36,222 nt of DNA from Aculops lycopersici (GCA_015350385.1 WNKI01000001.1:11182666-11218887), one strand, 5' to 3'. Shown: positions 1-10,839, counted from the stretch's first letter. Notes: generated by a model from the letters alone, not told the origin. Numbers and translations are program-made.

Positions 1-541
1 GGACACGAACTCGAAGCAAGCACTGGTCTCGGTTGTGGATGGGCCTAAGTGAAAGTGGTCGTTTCAATAGACTAGCTGACCACTAGAAAAAAGAGTGACT
101 AGCATTTCAGCAGTGGCGTCGCGTCAGAGTGATAAGAATGGTGGTGGAGGTGGTCCTCGTACTACCCGACGAAACTCGTTAACCTTCCCCTAAAAGACCC
201 GCCGACTGGCCACTCGTTTGACTTTCAAGCGGCCGCAAACTCAATGAGTCGCTTCAGTGAAGCAAACGCGACGACAACGATGACGACTAAAAGGAGAGGA
301 AATCAACGGAGTCAGTAGCTGCAAACAACCGCAATCCTAAATGAGTTGGCAAGTTTAGTTTTGGGAGAGGAGCTAAGTGGGCTCGCGCAGTTGCTCACCA
401 ACTCTCTAGGCAAGCTGCAATTGGCGAGCTCAATAGTGCGAGGCGAGAACAAAACCCTTAGGCTGCCTAGTTGAGAGACCAACTCTCAACTAAGAGCAAC
501 GGCAACGCCATTCAATAGCCGCTCGCTTGGACCTTCATGTT

Positions 542-542
<1 letters not shown>

Positions 543-572
<30 letters not shown>
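543..572. repeat. (CT)15 microsatellite
   Basis: Fifteen uninterrupted CT dinucleotides. Similar shorter CT/GA runs recur through the window (near 2007, 4519, 5253, 5620, 9378, 30047-30066 and 30957). In one frame it mimics a hydrophobic Leu-Ser signal peptide, which I regard as an artefact. Confidence 0.95.
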
Positions 573-574
<2 letters not shown>

Positions 575-3080
575 GTAATATTTGTCGACAACATCGTTGA
601 CCGACAGCCACATGAGTGTTTGACTGGTACTCAACTAGCTCGTGTATCATCAACATCATCACCTTGGATAAGTCGCTTTTGGCCAGTTGCTCTTGTTATC
701 ATTAGTCCAGTTTGTTGTTGTTACTGCTTCTCCCATTCAGTCTTTCGGTCATTCAGTCGAGTTGCAAACAAGGTTTGCCTCTTTCGTCGTCGTCGTTCCT
801 CTACGCTATTTCATTTGTGCCTCTTCCCTTAACAACTGACGCGAGCGCCACTGCCAACAGGTAGCTGTGGCGAGCCAAGATGCGAGCTAATGCACTTCTT
901 GCAATCCATTCAAAAGCACGACATCAACAAACGAAACAACAAGCATGTCGTTGATGTTCTGTCCTCAATGTTACAGCAACACCAACTCTCAAGACTGACA
1001 TCCACCACGACCCCGAGCTTAATGTATCCATAGAGCATCCATCACGAAGGAAAAATATGCTAGATTGTTATGGGCGACGTTGCTATTGGTGATTGAGGCG
1101 CAAGTTGTGTCTGTTAATTGTGCCAAGATTGATTACTACCGCTCTAGCCGTGCAAGTGGTTTTGCAATGGTAATGGTTACAACTAAACAGTAAGAGATAG
1201 AGGGAGAGAGACTTTTGTAATCGGTGTCTTGGCGCCATCGGCGCTGCAGCCACTCTGGCCGTAGCTACAGCTTGAGAGCCAAGCAACACTGACAACCTGT
1301 GGCTAGCCGAACCTTGAGAAGTTGTGGTGCCGGTGATGGGGTGTCATCTTGAATGGCCATCGGGCCATCTCATGAATCATAAAATCGATAGACTTTCCAC
1401 CTCTATTCTAACGACGAGGATGTCAGAAGGAGAAAGAGAATGTGTTTGTTGTCTTTGAAAAGATGTGGCGTACAAAAGCACGCACTTGTTGCTTCTATCC
1501 ATTTGCGTCTTAGTATTCACCCTCCAAACTGCATACTAACAAGTAAGTGGCGCCTTTAGTGAGTACATACATAGGCACTACAATCACTGGACTGCAGAAA
1601 CTTTGGCTCGTTGCTCGATTTGCTTTGGACTGAGCTCTGTTGTGTTGGTTGATGGTGTTACCAGGCAATCAAAAGAGTAGCCCATCAATGCATCTTTTTC
1701 TAGTTAGATCGTATCCAACTGATACAATTTGTTATCACAATCAATGCGAGCCAACCAATACAATATCCGGCCTTCGAGTGGCATACTCGAAATTGTGAGT
1801 TAAATTAAACCACTGGCAAGCTAGACCGGAACGAATGCAAATCTTTCCGCTTCCCCCTCCAGTGAAACTGCGCGAGTGTTGCGTCACCGATTCCACTTCA
1901 CCTGCTGCTCTACTTACCAACTCGGACTTCAACCAAACGAATTGCGTCAATTTGTATCAGCCGAAACCGATTGCGTAAATCAATGGTGAGTTGAAAATCG
2001 CAGCCTCTCTCTCTCTCTCTCGAATCTAAAAGAGCAGACTAGCTAGCTAGTGAAAGGCGAGTTCTAGACTAGAGTTAGTGAAAGGACGGATGCAATTAAG
2101 TCATCGCCGGGATTAGCTAGGAGAGTTGCCTTGGTTTTGTTTTGCTCGCAGATTCTAGCTGCACCTGTTAGAATTAAAATCTCAATTTGTTGCTTACCAT
2201 CATTCTGACCACTACCACTGTAAATCTAAAGGTTATCTCTCGGGCTAGGAAAGACAATCTTCTAAATTAGACCAAACGAGCGACTAAATAATTCCGGACT
2301 CAAAACGGCCAGCTAGAGATTGTGGCGGCAACGGTGGCAACAGGTAGCACTTGGATGGGCTTGTCCTACTCGTCTGATTGATTTGTAGTCAACTCAACAT
2401 GTAGCTACCGCTAGCTTTCCACTTTCTCTCTCGACAAGAGTCCAGGTAGTGTTTTAAATTTAGTCCGATGCTACCGTATAATGTGTTTCTCTTTAAAAGT
2501 GGAGTAGGGGGAGATCGTCATGATTTTTAGATTACAAACTACTGACTTTGATTGCATTTGATTACGTAGCAAAAGGTTCTCTTGAAATTTAAGTAGCTGG
2601 CACTTCGTCTTCCACTCGTCCTTCTTGGTCCAAATGACGGTAGCTGGATAGACTTTGGGTCGGCTCAAAAGTGAGGATGGATGGCGGGATACATGGAAGT
2701 GCAATTACAACTCAATTGGCCGTCGCTACTAGTGTTCTTTAGCTGAATCCTTCATCGGGGAGGAGGGGGATACACACATAAAATCATGGGCTTGTGTATT
2801 CCCAGGAAGCAATCGGCTCATGATTTTATATGTCTGTTGCCGGGTTTGGTTTATTTTTAGTTGCTCATTTGTTTCTGATTGCCGATAGGTCATCTGTTCC
2901 GTTTCGATATTTTCCCATAGTCCTCTCGAGGTTTTGAGAGGATGAGTCAGAGAAAAAATGTCATTTGCACAGGTTGGCCAGCGAGCGTGCGTCTGAATTT
3001 ATAAAATTTCCCATCTAATCTGCATTGAGTTGGCCAAATCAATGCGCTTGGCCGTTGTGGCATGTAAATTTTATTCTGAG

Positions 3081-3096
3081 AAAAAAAGAAAAAGAA
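3081..3096 (-). terminator. Pol III T-run terminator of the 5S gene
   Basis: On the minus strand, immediately after the last base of the 5S RNA, come two T-rich blocks: TTCTTTTTC and then a run of seven T. Runs of four or more T on the non-template strand are the normal RNA polymerase III stop signal. The position directly after helix I supports this as a transcribed gene rather than a random fragment. Confidence 0.8.
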
Positions 3097-3214
3097 GCGT
3101 AGGACACCGGGGATTCCCAGGTGGTCTCCCTCCCAAGTACTAACCCGGCCTAAGGCAGCTTAACTTCGCTGAGCTGACGAGAAGCGGTGCTTTCTGCCTA
3201 GTATGGCCCTACAC
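3097..3214 (-). rRNA. 5S ribosomal RNA (divergent)
   Basis: The reverse strand reads as a complete 5S rRNA of about 118 nt; animal 5S is usually 119-121 nt. Recognisable blocks in order are GGCCATAC near the 5' end, TTCTCGTC, GAAGTTAAGC (A-box area), GGTTAGTACTTGG, GGGAGACC (C-box area) and CCTGGGAAT. The ends pair (GTGTAGG with CCTACGC, one G-U) to form helix I. Many positions differ from the usual animal sequence, but changes in helix II (AGGCAG with CTGCCT), helix III (CGCT with AGCG) and helix V (CCGGG with CCCGG) keep pairing. This argues for a working RNA rather than a decayed copy. A T-run follows the 3' end, and an AT-rich TTGTAAAA lies about 14-21 bp upstream. It stands alone in this window and is transcribed away from the EF-hand gene, whose candidate ATG is 215 bp away. 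It could be a dispersed 5S copy. Confidence 0.92.
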
Positions 3215-3429
3215 GAGATCACGATGATTTTACAATGTATTTGTAATTTCCTCATTAGCTGAACGTAAAATCCCAACCGTGATCTTCCACTCGCTTGTTG
3301 CATCCTCAGGATTCACGTTCACATCTTTTGCCAAGTCGTTGACATTAGCCAAAGAAAACTTGTCCTGACCTCTCGACTAACCACCAAATAAAATTTTCCT
3401 CTCCATCTGTTACGTTTGCTTCAATCTCA
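3215..3429. promoter_or_regulatory. Intergenic spacer between divergent 5S and EF-hand genes
   Basis: This 215-bp spacer must hold the 5S upstream region (AT-rich near 3228-3240) and either the 5' leader or the last part of an upstream intron of the EF-hand gene. In the EF-hand frame the nearest upstream stop is TAG at 3346-3348, so coding could begin anywhere after it. No clear TATA box for a Pol II promoter was seen. Confidence 0.35.
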
Positions 3430-3952
3430 ATGGAAATCACAACGAAAATACTAAGAAACATCACAAGTAATTCGCATATAAGAAGACATTGGAACACTCT
3501 TCTAGAAATGCCACTTCTGGGCAGATATAGATCACATAGCGGAAGTAGCAGCCCATCAAACTCAACAAGTGGTGGAGGCAGTGGCACAAATAGAAGTAGT
3601 GGACGAAGCAGCCCGGTGAATCAGTCAGCAATAGGCAACTCAACAATATCCTCACCGACGATGACGACCACCACGTCGACACCCTCAAACCAGCAACAGC
3701 AACCTCAACTATGCGAGTCGCCGCTATTTGGAATCCGGCGCCAACTAGATATTGGCCAACAGCACGACAAAGACTCGGGTTCGATTCCGCAGCAAATAAC
3801 AAGCCAACAAATTCATTACGCATTCTCAATTATGGACACAAACTCAGATGGTCTAATTGATTTGCGCGACCTCAGCCAAATGTTATCCAATTTGGGTGTG
3901 CCAATTGACGAGGCAATATTATCGCATGTCATGTCAACAGTATCAAAGCGAG
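3430..3952 (+). CDS. EF-hand (calmodulin/troponin C-like) protein, exon 1
   Basis: First recognised exon of a two-exon gene. The ATG at 3430 is the first in frame after the stop at 3346; a second Met lies about 27 residues later with a purine at -3, so the true start is uncertain. Residues 1-125 are Ser/Gly/Gln/Thr-rich and probably disordered. An EF-hand follows: helix with HYAFSIMD, then the loop at residues 136-147, DTNSDGLIDLRD. Loop positions 1, 3, 5, 6 and 8 are canonical, but position 12 is Asp rather than the usual Glu, which in other EF-hands weakens Ca2+ and favours Mg2+. The exon ends inside the second EF-hand at a consensus donor (AG|GTGAGT, 3953) in phase 1. Joining to 6923 restores an open frame through that hand, which supports the splice. 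The family consists of Ca2+ sensors acting mostly in cytosol. The specific partner and name are unknown. Confidence 0.8.
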
Positions 3953-6922
3953 GTGAGTAGTTTATCCTTCACTTGATCAACTATGCAACTTGACATGTGT
4001 CAGCTAGACTATTACGACAGTGACCACGACGACGATGACGAGATCTCGTGAGCTCGTTGGCTAGACGTGCAAACTTGTTGCAATCTCTTCTACCATGAGC
4101 TTTGGTTGTCTTAAGCCATTGCTGTTTAGCTATTGGTTACTTATACCATGTACAAAGAATAGAGGCAACACAGTTTAAATTTATAACTTTTGTGGCGATA
4201 GAGATTCTATTTTTTCTCCTGATATAAACTTAGCTTTTTGAGATTGCAAAACTAGAATGAATAGAAAGCAAACTTCTCAACCTCAAACGTATGGATATAT
4301 TGCCAAGTGCAATGGCCAAAGTCTAGGGGTTTGAGTTAACTACGCGCGCAAGTTATAATTATACTCGAAGAGACGAATATTCATGTCTCATCCTCCCTCT
4401 CCGTGTGGTTGACTTGATAAGAGACGTTTCGTCATTAAGCCCAACGTTAGTCAGCAACAACGTGTTGCTATCAATCATTTTTCATTTGGACTTAAAAGTC
4501 AAAACTTTTCTTTCTTTCTCTCTCTCTCTCTCACTGTGACAGAAGGCGGCGAGCAAGGCGAACATCTAATCACTTGGAATCGTCGCCAGTTAGCTCGCGT
4601 TTGTCCCTATGAAGTTTGTCGAGCTGGTAACCTAGCTCGCCAATTATCTTATCAAGTTGTGTGTCTTTGCTCGCTCACCTCGATTCAAGTTGAGTTAAGT
4701 TGAGCCGTTTGCTCACTTACATTGCGAAGTTGCGAGAGAAGAAAACTCGACAATTCTTTGGTAACACTCTGCCACTTGTTGCACGCTTTAGCCCACCAGG
4801 CTAAGCAGGTTAGAAAACTTGGGAGTTAGAAAACTAAGAAAGCTAAAAATTCTCTAGGAAAGTCTTGTGCACTAATAGCATTAGCGCACCCGCAGCCACT
4901 AACTGCTTCCTGAGGGTCAATCTTCTTCGTTTCTCGTCCTCTTCGTTTATGTCCACTATTTTGGCTGCTAGACATTACTTTACTTAACATTACATTAGTC
5001 CACTTTACTTTACCTAGACTTTACGTGACGGAACAGAACGGAACGGGCAGCCTCTCCGAATCGCTGATAACAACGGTAACTCTCTTACTACCTGTCGGTT
5101 CTACGCTGTGCTGCTAACGACTAATTGTGGTTCATTTGCATTGCGGTGGTCGTCATAGGCCGTCACTCGGTGGAGCGGAGTGGACTGGGGATGGGTAGAC
5201 TCCAAGTCGCCGCAAGTTCAAGAGGACGCAGGACGACAAACGAAGAGACCAGAGAGAGAGAGAGAGCTTCAAGCAGAGTCACCGGGCCGATAAAACACTC
5301 GTCGATCATCAGCCTTTCGATGCGTTCGGCCGTCTCGTTTCCTTTTTATTTCATCCACCTGTTACCTGCAACCACTTGTTTACTTCTCCCCATCTACCTG
5401 TCTATCTCTTCGACTCGCCGGCTAACTCTCGCCCGAGATTCTGTTCTATTCGCGCGAACTTGACTCGCGTTGTCCGCCCAAATTGAACCAAGCGGATTGA
5501 TTCGTCGCTTGTGGTTAGATTAAGCTTCGTGCTTGTAATGCTGTCGCTCTGTTTGTAATCTGAATCCATTAGCCGGCCAACTTGCGTTTCCCTCACTTGG
5601 TAACTCTCGCTTTCTCTCTCTCTCTCAGTCCCAGTCTTAGCTTTAGCTCAATTACAAGAGGGAAGCTTGCAAATCTGTAATCCATAAATCACGCCCAGCG
5701 CCCAAGAAACAATTTGTCGGTCGCTAGCTAGAAGCGACTGTCTCTCGGCCCGTTGCTCTTCCCTCAACTCGAAGCTGAGTTGGTGCACTCCCAAAGGTAA
5801 CAACAGCGGCAACAACAAGTGGTTGCGGTTACCAACGTGAAGAAAACAGATGAGCGATCGGATTTGGCCAAAAGATGAGCCAAGCGTAAGGTAAAGGGCA
5901 AGATAAGGAGAGGGAGTGAGAGAAGACAAAAACATCACCTGCGAATAGAGAAGTCAGTGGCGAGCTAACGCATTTGCATTTCTATCAGCTAGTTGCTGTC
6001 GCTACAACCATTACTCACCTGAGCTTTACTCTAGCCTCTGCTACCGTTAGTTTAAACGACTGGTGGCATTTACAAAAGTTGACTGGTTTGGATAAATAGG
6101 CAACTGGCTAGCATCGTGTTGGTGTCCCATTACGTGCGCCGCGTCAGCATCAACAGGTTGCCCAATGCCATCACTTTAGCACAAGCGCACACTTTCAAAG
6201 CTTCTATCTAAAACAACGGCGGCCAATTAGGCGACAACACCTATCGAGAAAGTAGTGAAATACAAGTTGAATCAGATGATCTGACTTGAAAATCACAAGC
6301 AACATTTTTTTGCATGCCAAATTTAGGCTGTCTTCTCTCGCCAGTTTGGTTATCTTACTTTTTATTTTCTCCCTACTGTACCTCGACTGCTTTACCGCGA
6401 GTTCGCCTGACGATGGCCTCAATATGCGAGAATCTTGTTCACTTATTGGCATCTCTCCTCTCAACAGGTAACCTGTTGAGCTCACTCATTCACTTTCGAG
6501 TTAACCAACCAACAAAGCCAATCGTTAGATAAAGAGCAACCAAGCAGCAACAGCAGCAGCTGCTGCTGCTTTGACAGAGATAGAGACAGAAACTGAAACT
6601 GGAACGCACGCAAAGTTTCAACGCCCGAGAAACGATGGCAAATCAATCAAACGAGATAATCTCTCTATCTCAGGTACATTTCGCTAGACATGTAAACTCT
6701 TAACTCTACCGAGAGCACGTTTTCTCTCACTGCCTCTCTCCGTTACGTTGTCCTGGTTGTTGTTGTTGCACTTACAGCACAACGACAAGTGGCAAGGTTA
6801 CTTGCTACTTTGGGTTCGCGCTTATATTTTCCCGTCTTGTCAGATTCTCATTAGGCTACCTGACTAACCAAATCGCCATCTCATCCCCTCAACCAACCGA
6901 CTAATACGAACCAAATACACAG
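3953..6922 (+). other. Intron of the EF-hand gene
   Basis: It starts GTGAGT and ends ACACAG. Removing it joins a split Gly codon (G|GC) and gives an uninterrupted EF-hand reading frame (KRGDHRISEAEFLEW). It is about 2970 bp, with CT runs, a perfect 10-bp-arm inverted repeat at 6460-6480 and a CAG/CTG palindrome at 6551-6568. I see no other exon supported by homology inside it, though a small alternative exon cannot be excluded. Confidence 0.75.
6460..6480. repeat. Short palindrome with two opposed CAGGT boxes
   Basis: CTCAACAGGT, one central A, then its exact reverse complement. Each arm carries CAGGT, the core of Snail/ZEB-type E2 boxes and also of some T-box half sites. It lies in the EF-hand intron. 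The sequence fact is certain; a regulatory role is inference. Confidence 0.4.
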
Positions 6923-7695
6923 GCGATCACAGGATAAGTGAAGCCGAGTTTCTCGAATGGATCTCGTTGTTCATTCATGTAAGCGAATCAAAGTCGCCAG
7001 CGACAAAAGGAGAAGCCTCAGCAAAGTTTTCCTCCTTCTCATCGTCATCCAAGTCAAAGTCGTCGGCCGGCAAGACGCGCGTTGCACGCTCATCCACAAC
7101 GGGAGCCAGCGGAACAGGAAGCGGAGGTAGCCAACTGATGGCCCGGCAACCTAACGAAGTGTCCAGGGGTCGGAGAGGATCCGGAAGTGGACTTGCGCTA
7201 ATGCGCTCGCTCTCAAGTGGAAACAATACGCAACCGCCTGTTGGTGGCGGCGGCATTTTAGGTAGTGGCTCCAATAATAACTTTCTCTGCGACTCAACGG
7301 CCAGCGGGTCAGAGTCACGAGTCGATCAATTGAGACTAGCGGCCAACAGAACCTCGAGTGCCTCAAGCTCGTCGAGCTCGCTACGGAATGCCCAGGCCGA
7401 TGAGGAGGCAAGAAACGACCTGAAGGCGGCCTTTTGTGTGTTTGATTTAGATGGCGACGGTTACATAACTCTCGATGAAGTCCGCGCCGGTCTCAAGTTG
7501 TTGGGCGAAACTTGGTCGCCAAACGAGTTGAGCCAACTCTTTGCCAAGTGCTCCTCTAGTCAGCCCGAAACTTCAACAAAACTACGACCCTCGACGTCGA
7601 GACTTCGAAGTGGAAGCGGAAATTCGCAACTTAGACCACCGGCAAGCGTCAACGAACGCATTAGTATCGATGACTTTGTTCAATTGCTACTTTGA
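6923..7695 (+). CDS. EF-hand (calmodulin/troponin C-like) protein, exon 2
   Basis: Second and last exon; with exon 1 it encodes about 431 residues and ends at TGA 7693-7695. It first completes the degenerate second EF-hand (ISEAEFLEWISLF; the loop lacks the acidic ligands). Next comes a disordered Ser/Gly/Arg linker of roughly 150 residues. The third EF-hand follows: DLKAAFCVFD helix, then loop residues 349-360, DLDGDGYITLDE, fully canonical with Glu at position 12. The fourth hand is degenerate and is split by about 40 inserted Ser/Arg-rich residues before ERISIDDFVQLL at the C-terminus. Calmodulin has 149 residues, so this is a calmodulin-like core expanded by insertions. By sequence only hand 3, and perhaps hand 1, should bind Ca2+. 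A poly(A) signal lies about 190 bp downstream. Confidence 0.85.
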
Positions 7696-7790
7696 GCTCA
7701 TATTTCCCCTTGCTGCTGCTGCCGTCGCTCCTGTGATTCACAATCTTGGCACTCAAAGTCGTGCAATTGTATCTAGAAGATATTATCTGT

Positions 7791-7810
7791 AATCAAATCA
7801 AATCAAATCA
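7791..7810. repeat. (AATCA)4 short tandem repeat
   Basis: Four exact AATCA units followed by a degenerate fifth, in the 3' UTR of the EF-hand gene. Confidence 0.9.
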
Positions 7811-7887
7811 AGCCAAATCTTAAACTTAGCGATAGCGGCTTACAATCTAATTAGCTACACAAACTACTTGTTGATATCTAACGTGAA

Positions 7888-7893
7888 AATAAA
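7888..7893 (+). promoter_or_regulatory. Poly(A) signal of the EF-hand gene
   Basis: A canonical AATAAA about 190 bp after the stop codon, in an AT-rich context. It is the first such hexamer downstream of the EF-hand stop on this strand, so the transcript probably ends near 7910. Confidence 0.6.
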
Positions 7894-8077
7894 AATTAAA
7901 TATCTCTGCAGAATCAGCAGTTGCGCTGAAATAAGAAGCATGAAAGAAGTTTAAGGGACAAAATACAAATCGCGTCAACCTGTGTGATTATATTCAGACA
8001 ACGACAACTGCAGCAACACCAATTAATCTTCTGCGGTCTGCGCGGAAGTTTCGTGTTCGAAGTCAATTTGTCTCCCT

Positions 8078-8422
8078 CTAGCTCCAAGTTTTTCCCTCTT
8101 GCCAGTCATCATTTAGGCCACTAAATAGGCAGCCTCTATCCAGAAACCGATTCAACCAAGCGACGAAATCTTGCGGTTTACTTCCTGACTGTGAGCCGCC
8201 AGGAGACCGCTGAAAATTGTAGACCTTCAGTCGGAATCGTACAATAGCAACATGTGGCTGCATTAAAACCAAACTGCCGCAACTTCGACTTGTAATCGAG
8301 CGGTCGGAAATTTTACGGAAAGTCGAGTTTCCATGTGAGATGCGGCTTGTGCCAGTCGCACCTGTTGGAGTGGCCATCATCATCGTCGCCGTTGCCGCTG
8401 CCACCGTAGAGAAGGAAGTCAT
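8078..8422 (-). CDS. Weak candidate ORF, 114 residues, unknown
   Basis: A minus-strand ATG-initiated frame of 114 codons ending at TAG. It has no recognisable domain. The second half (FVAWLNRFLDRG ... DDWQEG) has a plausible amphipathic helix and fairly natural codon use. An in-frame TAA lies a few codons upstream of the ATG, so it would be a complete small gene or a spliced terminal exon. It would be convergent with the EF-hand gene. No AATAAA was found shortly downstream on that strand. It may be chance. Confidence 0.2.
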   Translation of the reverse strand: MTSFSTVAAATATMMMATPTGATGTSRISHGNSTFRKISDRSITSRSCGSLVLMQPHVAIVRFRLKVYNFQRSPGGSQSGSKPQDFVAWLNRFLDRGCLFSGLNDDWQEGKTWS

Positions 8423-10714
8423 GCGATTCGAGGCCCGCTTGAGTTAGCCTCGGCTACCTTGATTAGTCTTGAGCGAACGGTCAGTTTTGTACGATTGCTC
8501 AATGATCGCACAGTTGATCGTACACTCTTGAAGTTGAACCCACTGGGAAGGAAAGGGCTGCGCGCGCAGCGAGCGTCTTGCCAACGCCGAGCTAACCAGC
8601 GACTGCTACCGCCCACAACACACATGCTCACACACACACAACTACCTGTGGAATGGAACTGCTCGCTGTTGTTGTTGTTGTTGTGAGAGTTTTTTCAATG
8701 CTTCGCTTGGCATTTGGTTGGCAAAACGCTCACACAGCGCTTTCCAGTATCACAGTCCTCAGGTATCTTTGTCAGTTTGAGTGCCGGTTGTTCGTTTGGC
8801 AACAAGTCGAAATTCATCTCATCTTGTGAGCTCGATTTATGGCTCTTGTTGCTGTCTCCCACTCGTCGTCAGCGAAATTCACAGTCATTTTGTAATCATC
8901 TTGCCATTACCTCAACCTTGTTCGTAGCCACCACCGCCACTTGTTTTTCTGTCGACGCCGCAACTTGCTCCACTATCACACCAACAACAAAGTAGCAAAC
9001 CAACCAGAAGATCAACCCACCAGTTTGACAACAGTTTCGAAATCAGGAAACACAAGTACAGCTTCTAAGTTACGAGAGGGAAACTAGATTAAATCGCACT
9101 CAGATTCCGCAATCTTTTGCGCCAAAGCAACAAGTTAGATCACCAACTCAGTTTGCAAAACACGAAGAAACTTTGAAAAAACAAAACAAATCTTCCTTCT
9201 CTCAAAATCTCGAATCAAAACTCAAGTTTCAAGCCACGAGTTTTTCAAGCAAAAGAAGCAGGAGCAATAGGTAAGTTGTTACCAAAAATGCCGCGCAAGA
9301 CAATAGCACATCCGGTGTCGCCTTTCCGCCACTCGAACCAATCGATTGGTCAACGTCGGTTCATGTTGCAGTCGTAGACTCTCTCTCTCTCTCTCCTTCT
9401 CACTTTTACCGTGATCACGTTTGCGATTCTGAAAGTCTTACACTCGTATCGATGACCGTCTGTTTGGCTATCAAACTCATCGCTGTTGTCAGTATGTCGA
9501 CTAAACTAAACTGGACCAAGTTCAACTCATCTTCTTGTTGCTTGCTTAACGAGAGTCAAGTCAGTTGAAGTTTAGCTCAACAGTTTGACATATCAACTAG
9601 TCAATGAACTGCTCGCGATTGCGTGCAAAATTTGTTTCATTGTGTGCCTTACGTGATTGGCTTAGCTGCTCGGTCAACTAACGGAACATAAACGAGACGT
9701 TGAATCCCAGCAAGCAAGGCAGTCCCCCTCTCTCAGTTCTACCTCCTCTTATACAAAGCAAAATATGAACCACACGCGCTCGCAAAGTTGACGAAACCTC
9801 ACTCGAGTTAGTCAATGGCTGGTACGACAAGCGACAGGTTGTTGCACCAGCCATTGCTCGTAATCAAGTTTACCTGCCCCTTGGTCACTTGTCGGCAGTT
9901 TGTTTGTAAATTTCGCTCACTCGCGCTCTTACTGTTTGTTTCTTTGTTTGCCTTTCAATGCCACAACCGCCTGACTTTAAATAAACCTAGTGCTTATATT
10001 TATTGGTTTTGCTCACTTGCTCACTTGCTCACTTGCCGGCCACTTGGCCTCACCTGTCACTCACATCGCTTTACTGTCGTCCGTTCATTAGTCTGCTCGC
10101 CTTCGCGTCCATCCACTCGAGTTCAATTTCAATCTTTTCTGGCGCCTTTGGCTGACGTGAGTGTGTTAAGTTTTTCTAAACTAAAAATTTGAATCCATCA
10201 GCAAACTTGGCGAAATCGTTGCACTTGTTACCAGCCCCAGTTCAATATTGAGCAGCGGCCACTTGTTGTTGCTGCTGTTACCTCGAGTCAAGTTCATAAA
10301 TCGCCAGCTTCATTTGTCGCCACAGGCAACAAGGTTTCCCAATTGTGAGTTACCCTAACCTTAGGGCAATCAAAGAAAGTGGATCAATCTTGGTCTGAAT
10401 CAACGAGGGGAAAGCAGAGGAGCGATCTGCATCCATCCCTCGAGTTGGCCGACATGACACTTTGGCTTACCTATCAGCGACAAGTGGGCAACAGGTAGGC
10501 GCGGTGCCGGCCAGTGGCCAGCTGGCAGGAGCTCATTGTGTTTGTTGCTCTGAAAGTCTAGTTGCCGCGACAACACAACTAACTATTGATATGGCAGGCA
10601 TTTCTGGGGAAAACTGACCAGCAGAGTCATGTCTTGGCGAGATTATTGTCGTTCGGCTGGAGTCCGTTGATAGCATGCAAAAGTTTGCTCTAAAATTTGC
10701 TCAAAATTTGCCTT

Positions 10715-10839
10715 GTCGTCGTCGTCGTCGTCGTCGTCATCATCATGCTACAACAAACATGTCGTTTTCGTCGGCAGCGCCAAATGGAAAGTCTACTCTT
10801 TGCGGCTACAACTTTGACGACGACGACGACGACGACGAC
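10715..10839. repeat. (GTC)8 and (GAC)8 forming a 24-bp inverted repeat
   Basis: GTC repeated eight times (10715-10738) and GAC repeated eight times (10816-10839) are exact reverse complements, separated by 77 bp. They could form a 24-bp stem in single-stranded DNA or RNA. A short frame across them reads poly-Arg then poly-Asp, which looks like a by-product of the repeats. Other GAC runs occur at 14811-14831, 29897-29911 and 32043-32060. Confidence 0.8.

Larger units (their letters stand above)
1..3096. other. No supported gene; 5' flank of the 5S and EF-hand genes
   Basis: I see no conserved protein domain or RNA gene here on either strand. Open frames are short, mostly lack ATG starts and look like noise. 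The stretch holds a (CT)15 tract and a shorter CT run near 2007. One point of possible interest is ATG directly followed by a consensus donor (ATG at 1983-1985, GTGAGT at 1986-1991). This could be a first coding exon spliced to an acceptor at 3347-3348 (TTAG), where the reading frame into the EF-hand exon would be open. That is speculative because the acceptor has a poor pyrimidine tract. Confidence 0.5.

Noticed and set aside
527..832. ORF with an apparent Leu-Ser signal peptide
   Set aside because: The hydrophobic start is just the (CT)15 microsatellite, there is no ATG at the start, and nothing downstream resembles a protein family.
3773..3792. GGTTCGATTCC, similar to a tRNA B-box
   Set aside because: It lies inside the EF-hand coding exon, with no A-box or cloverleaf around it.
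3461..3829. Minus-strand ORF opposite EF-hand exon 1
   Set aside because: The plus-strand frame encodes a clear EF-hand spliced in frame to the rest; the antisense frame has no family resemblance.
6551..6568. CAGCAGCAG/CTGCTGCTG palindrome
   Set aside because: Exact, but only 9-bp arms made of a trinucleotide word that is common here; likely chance.
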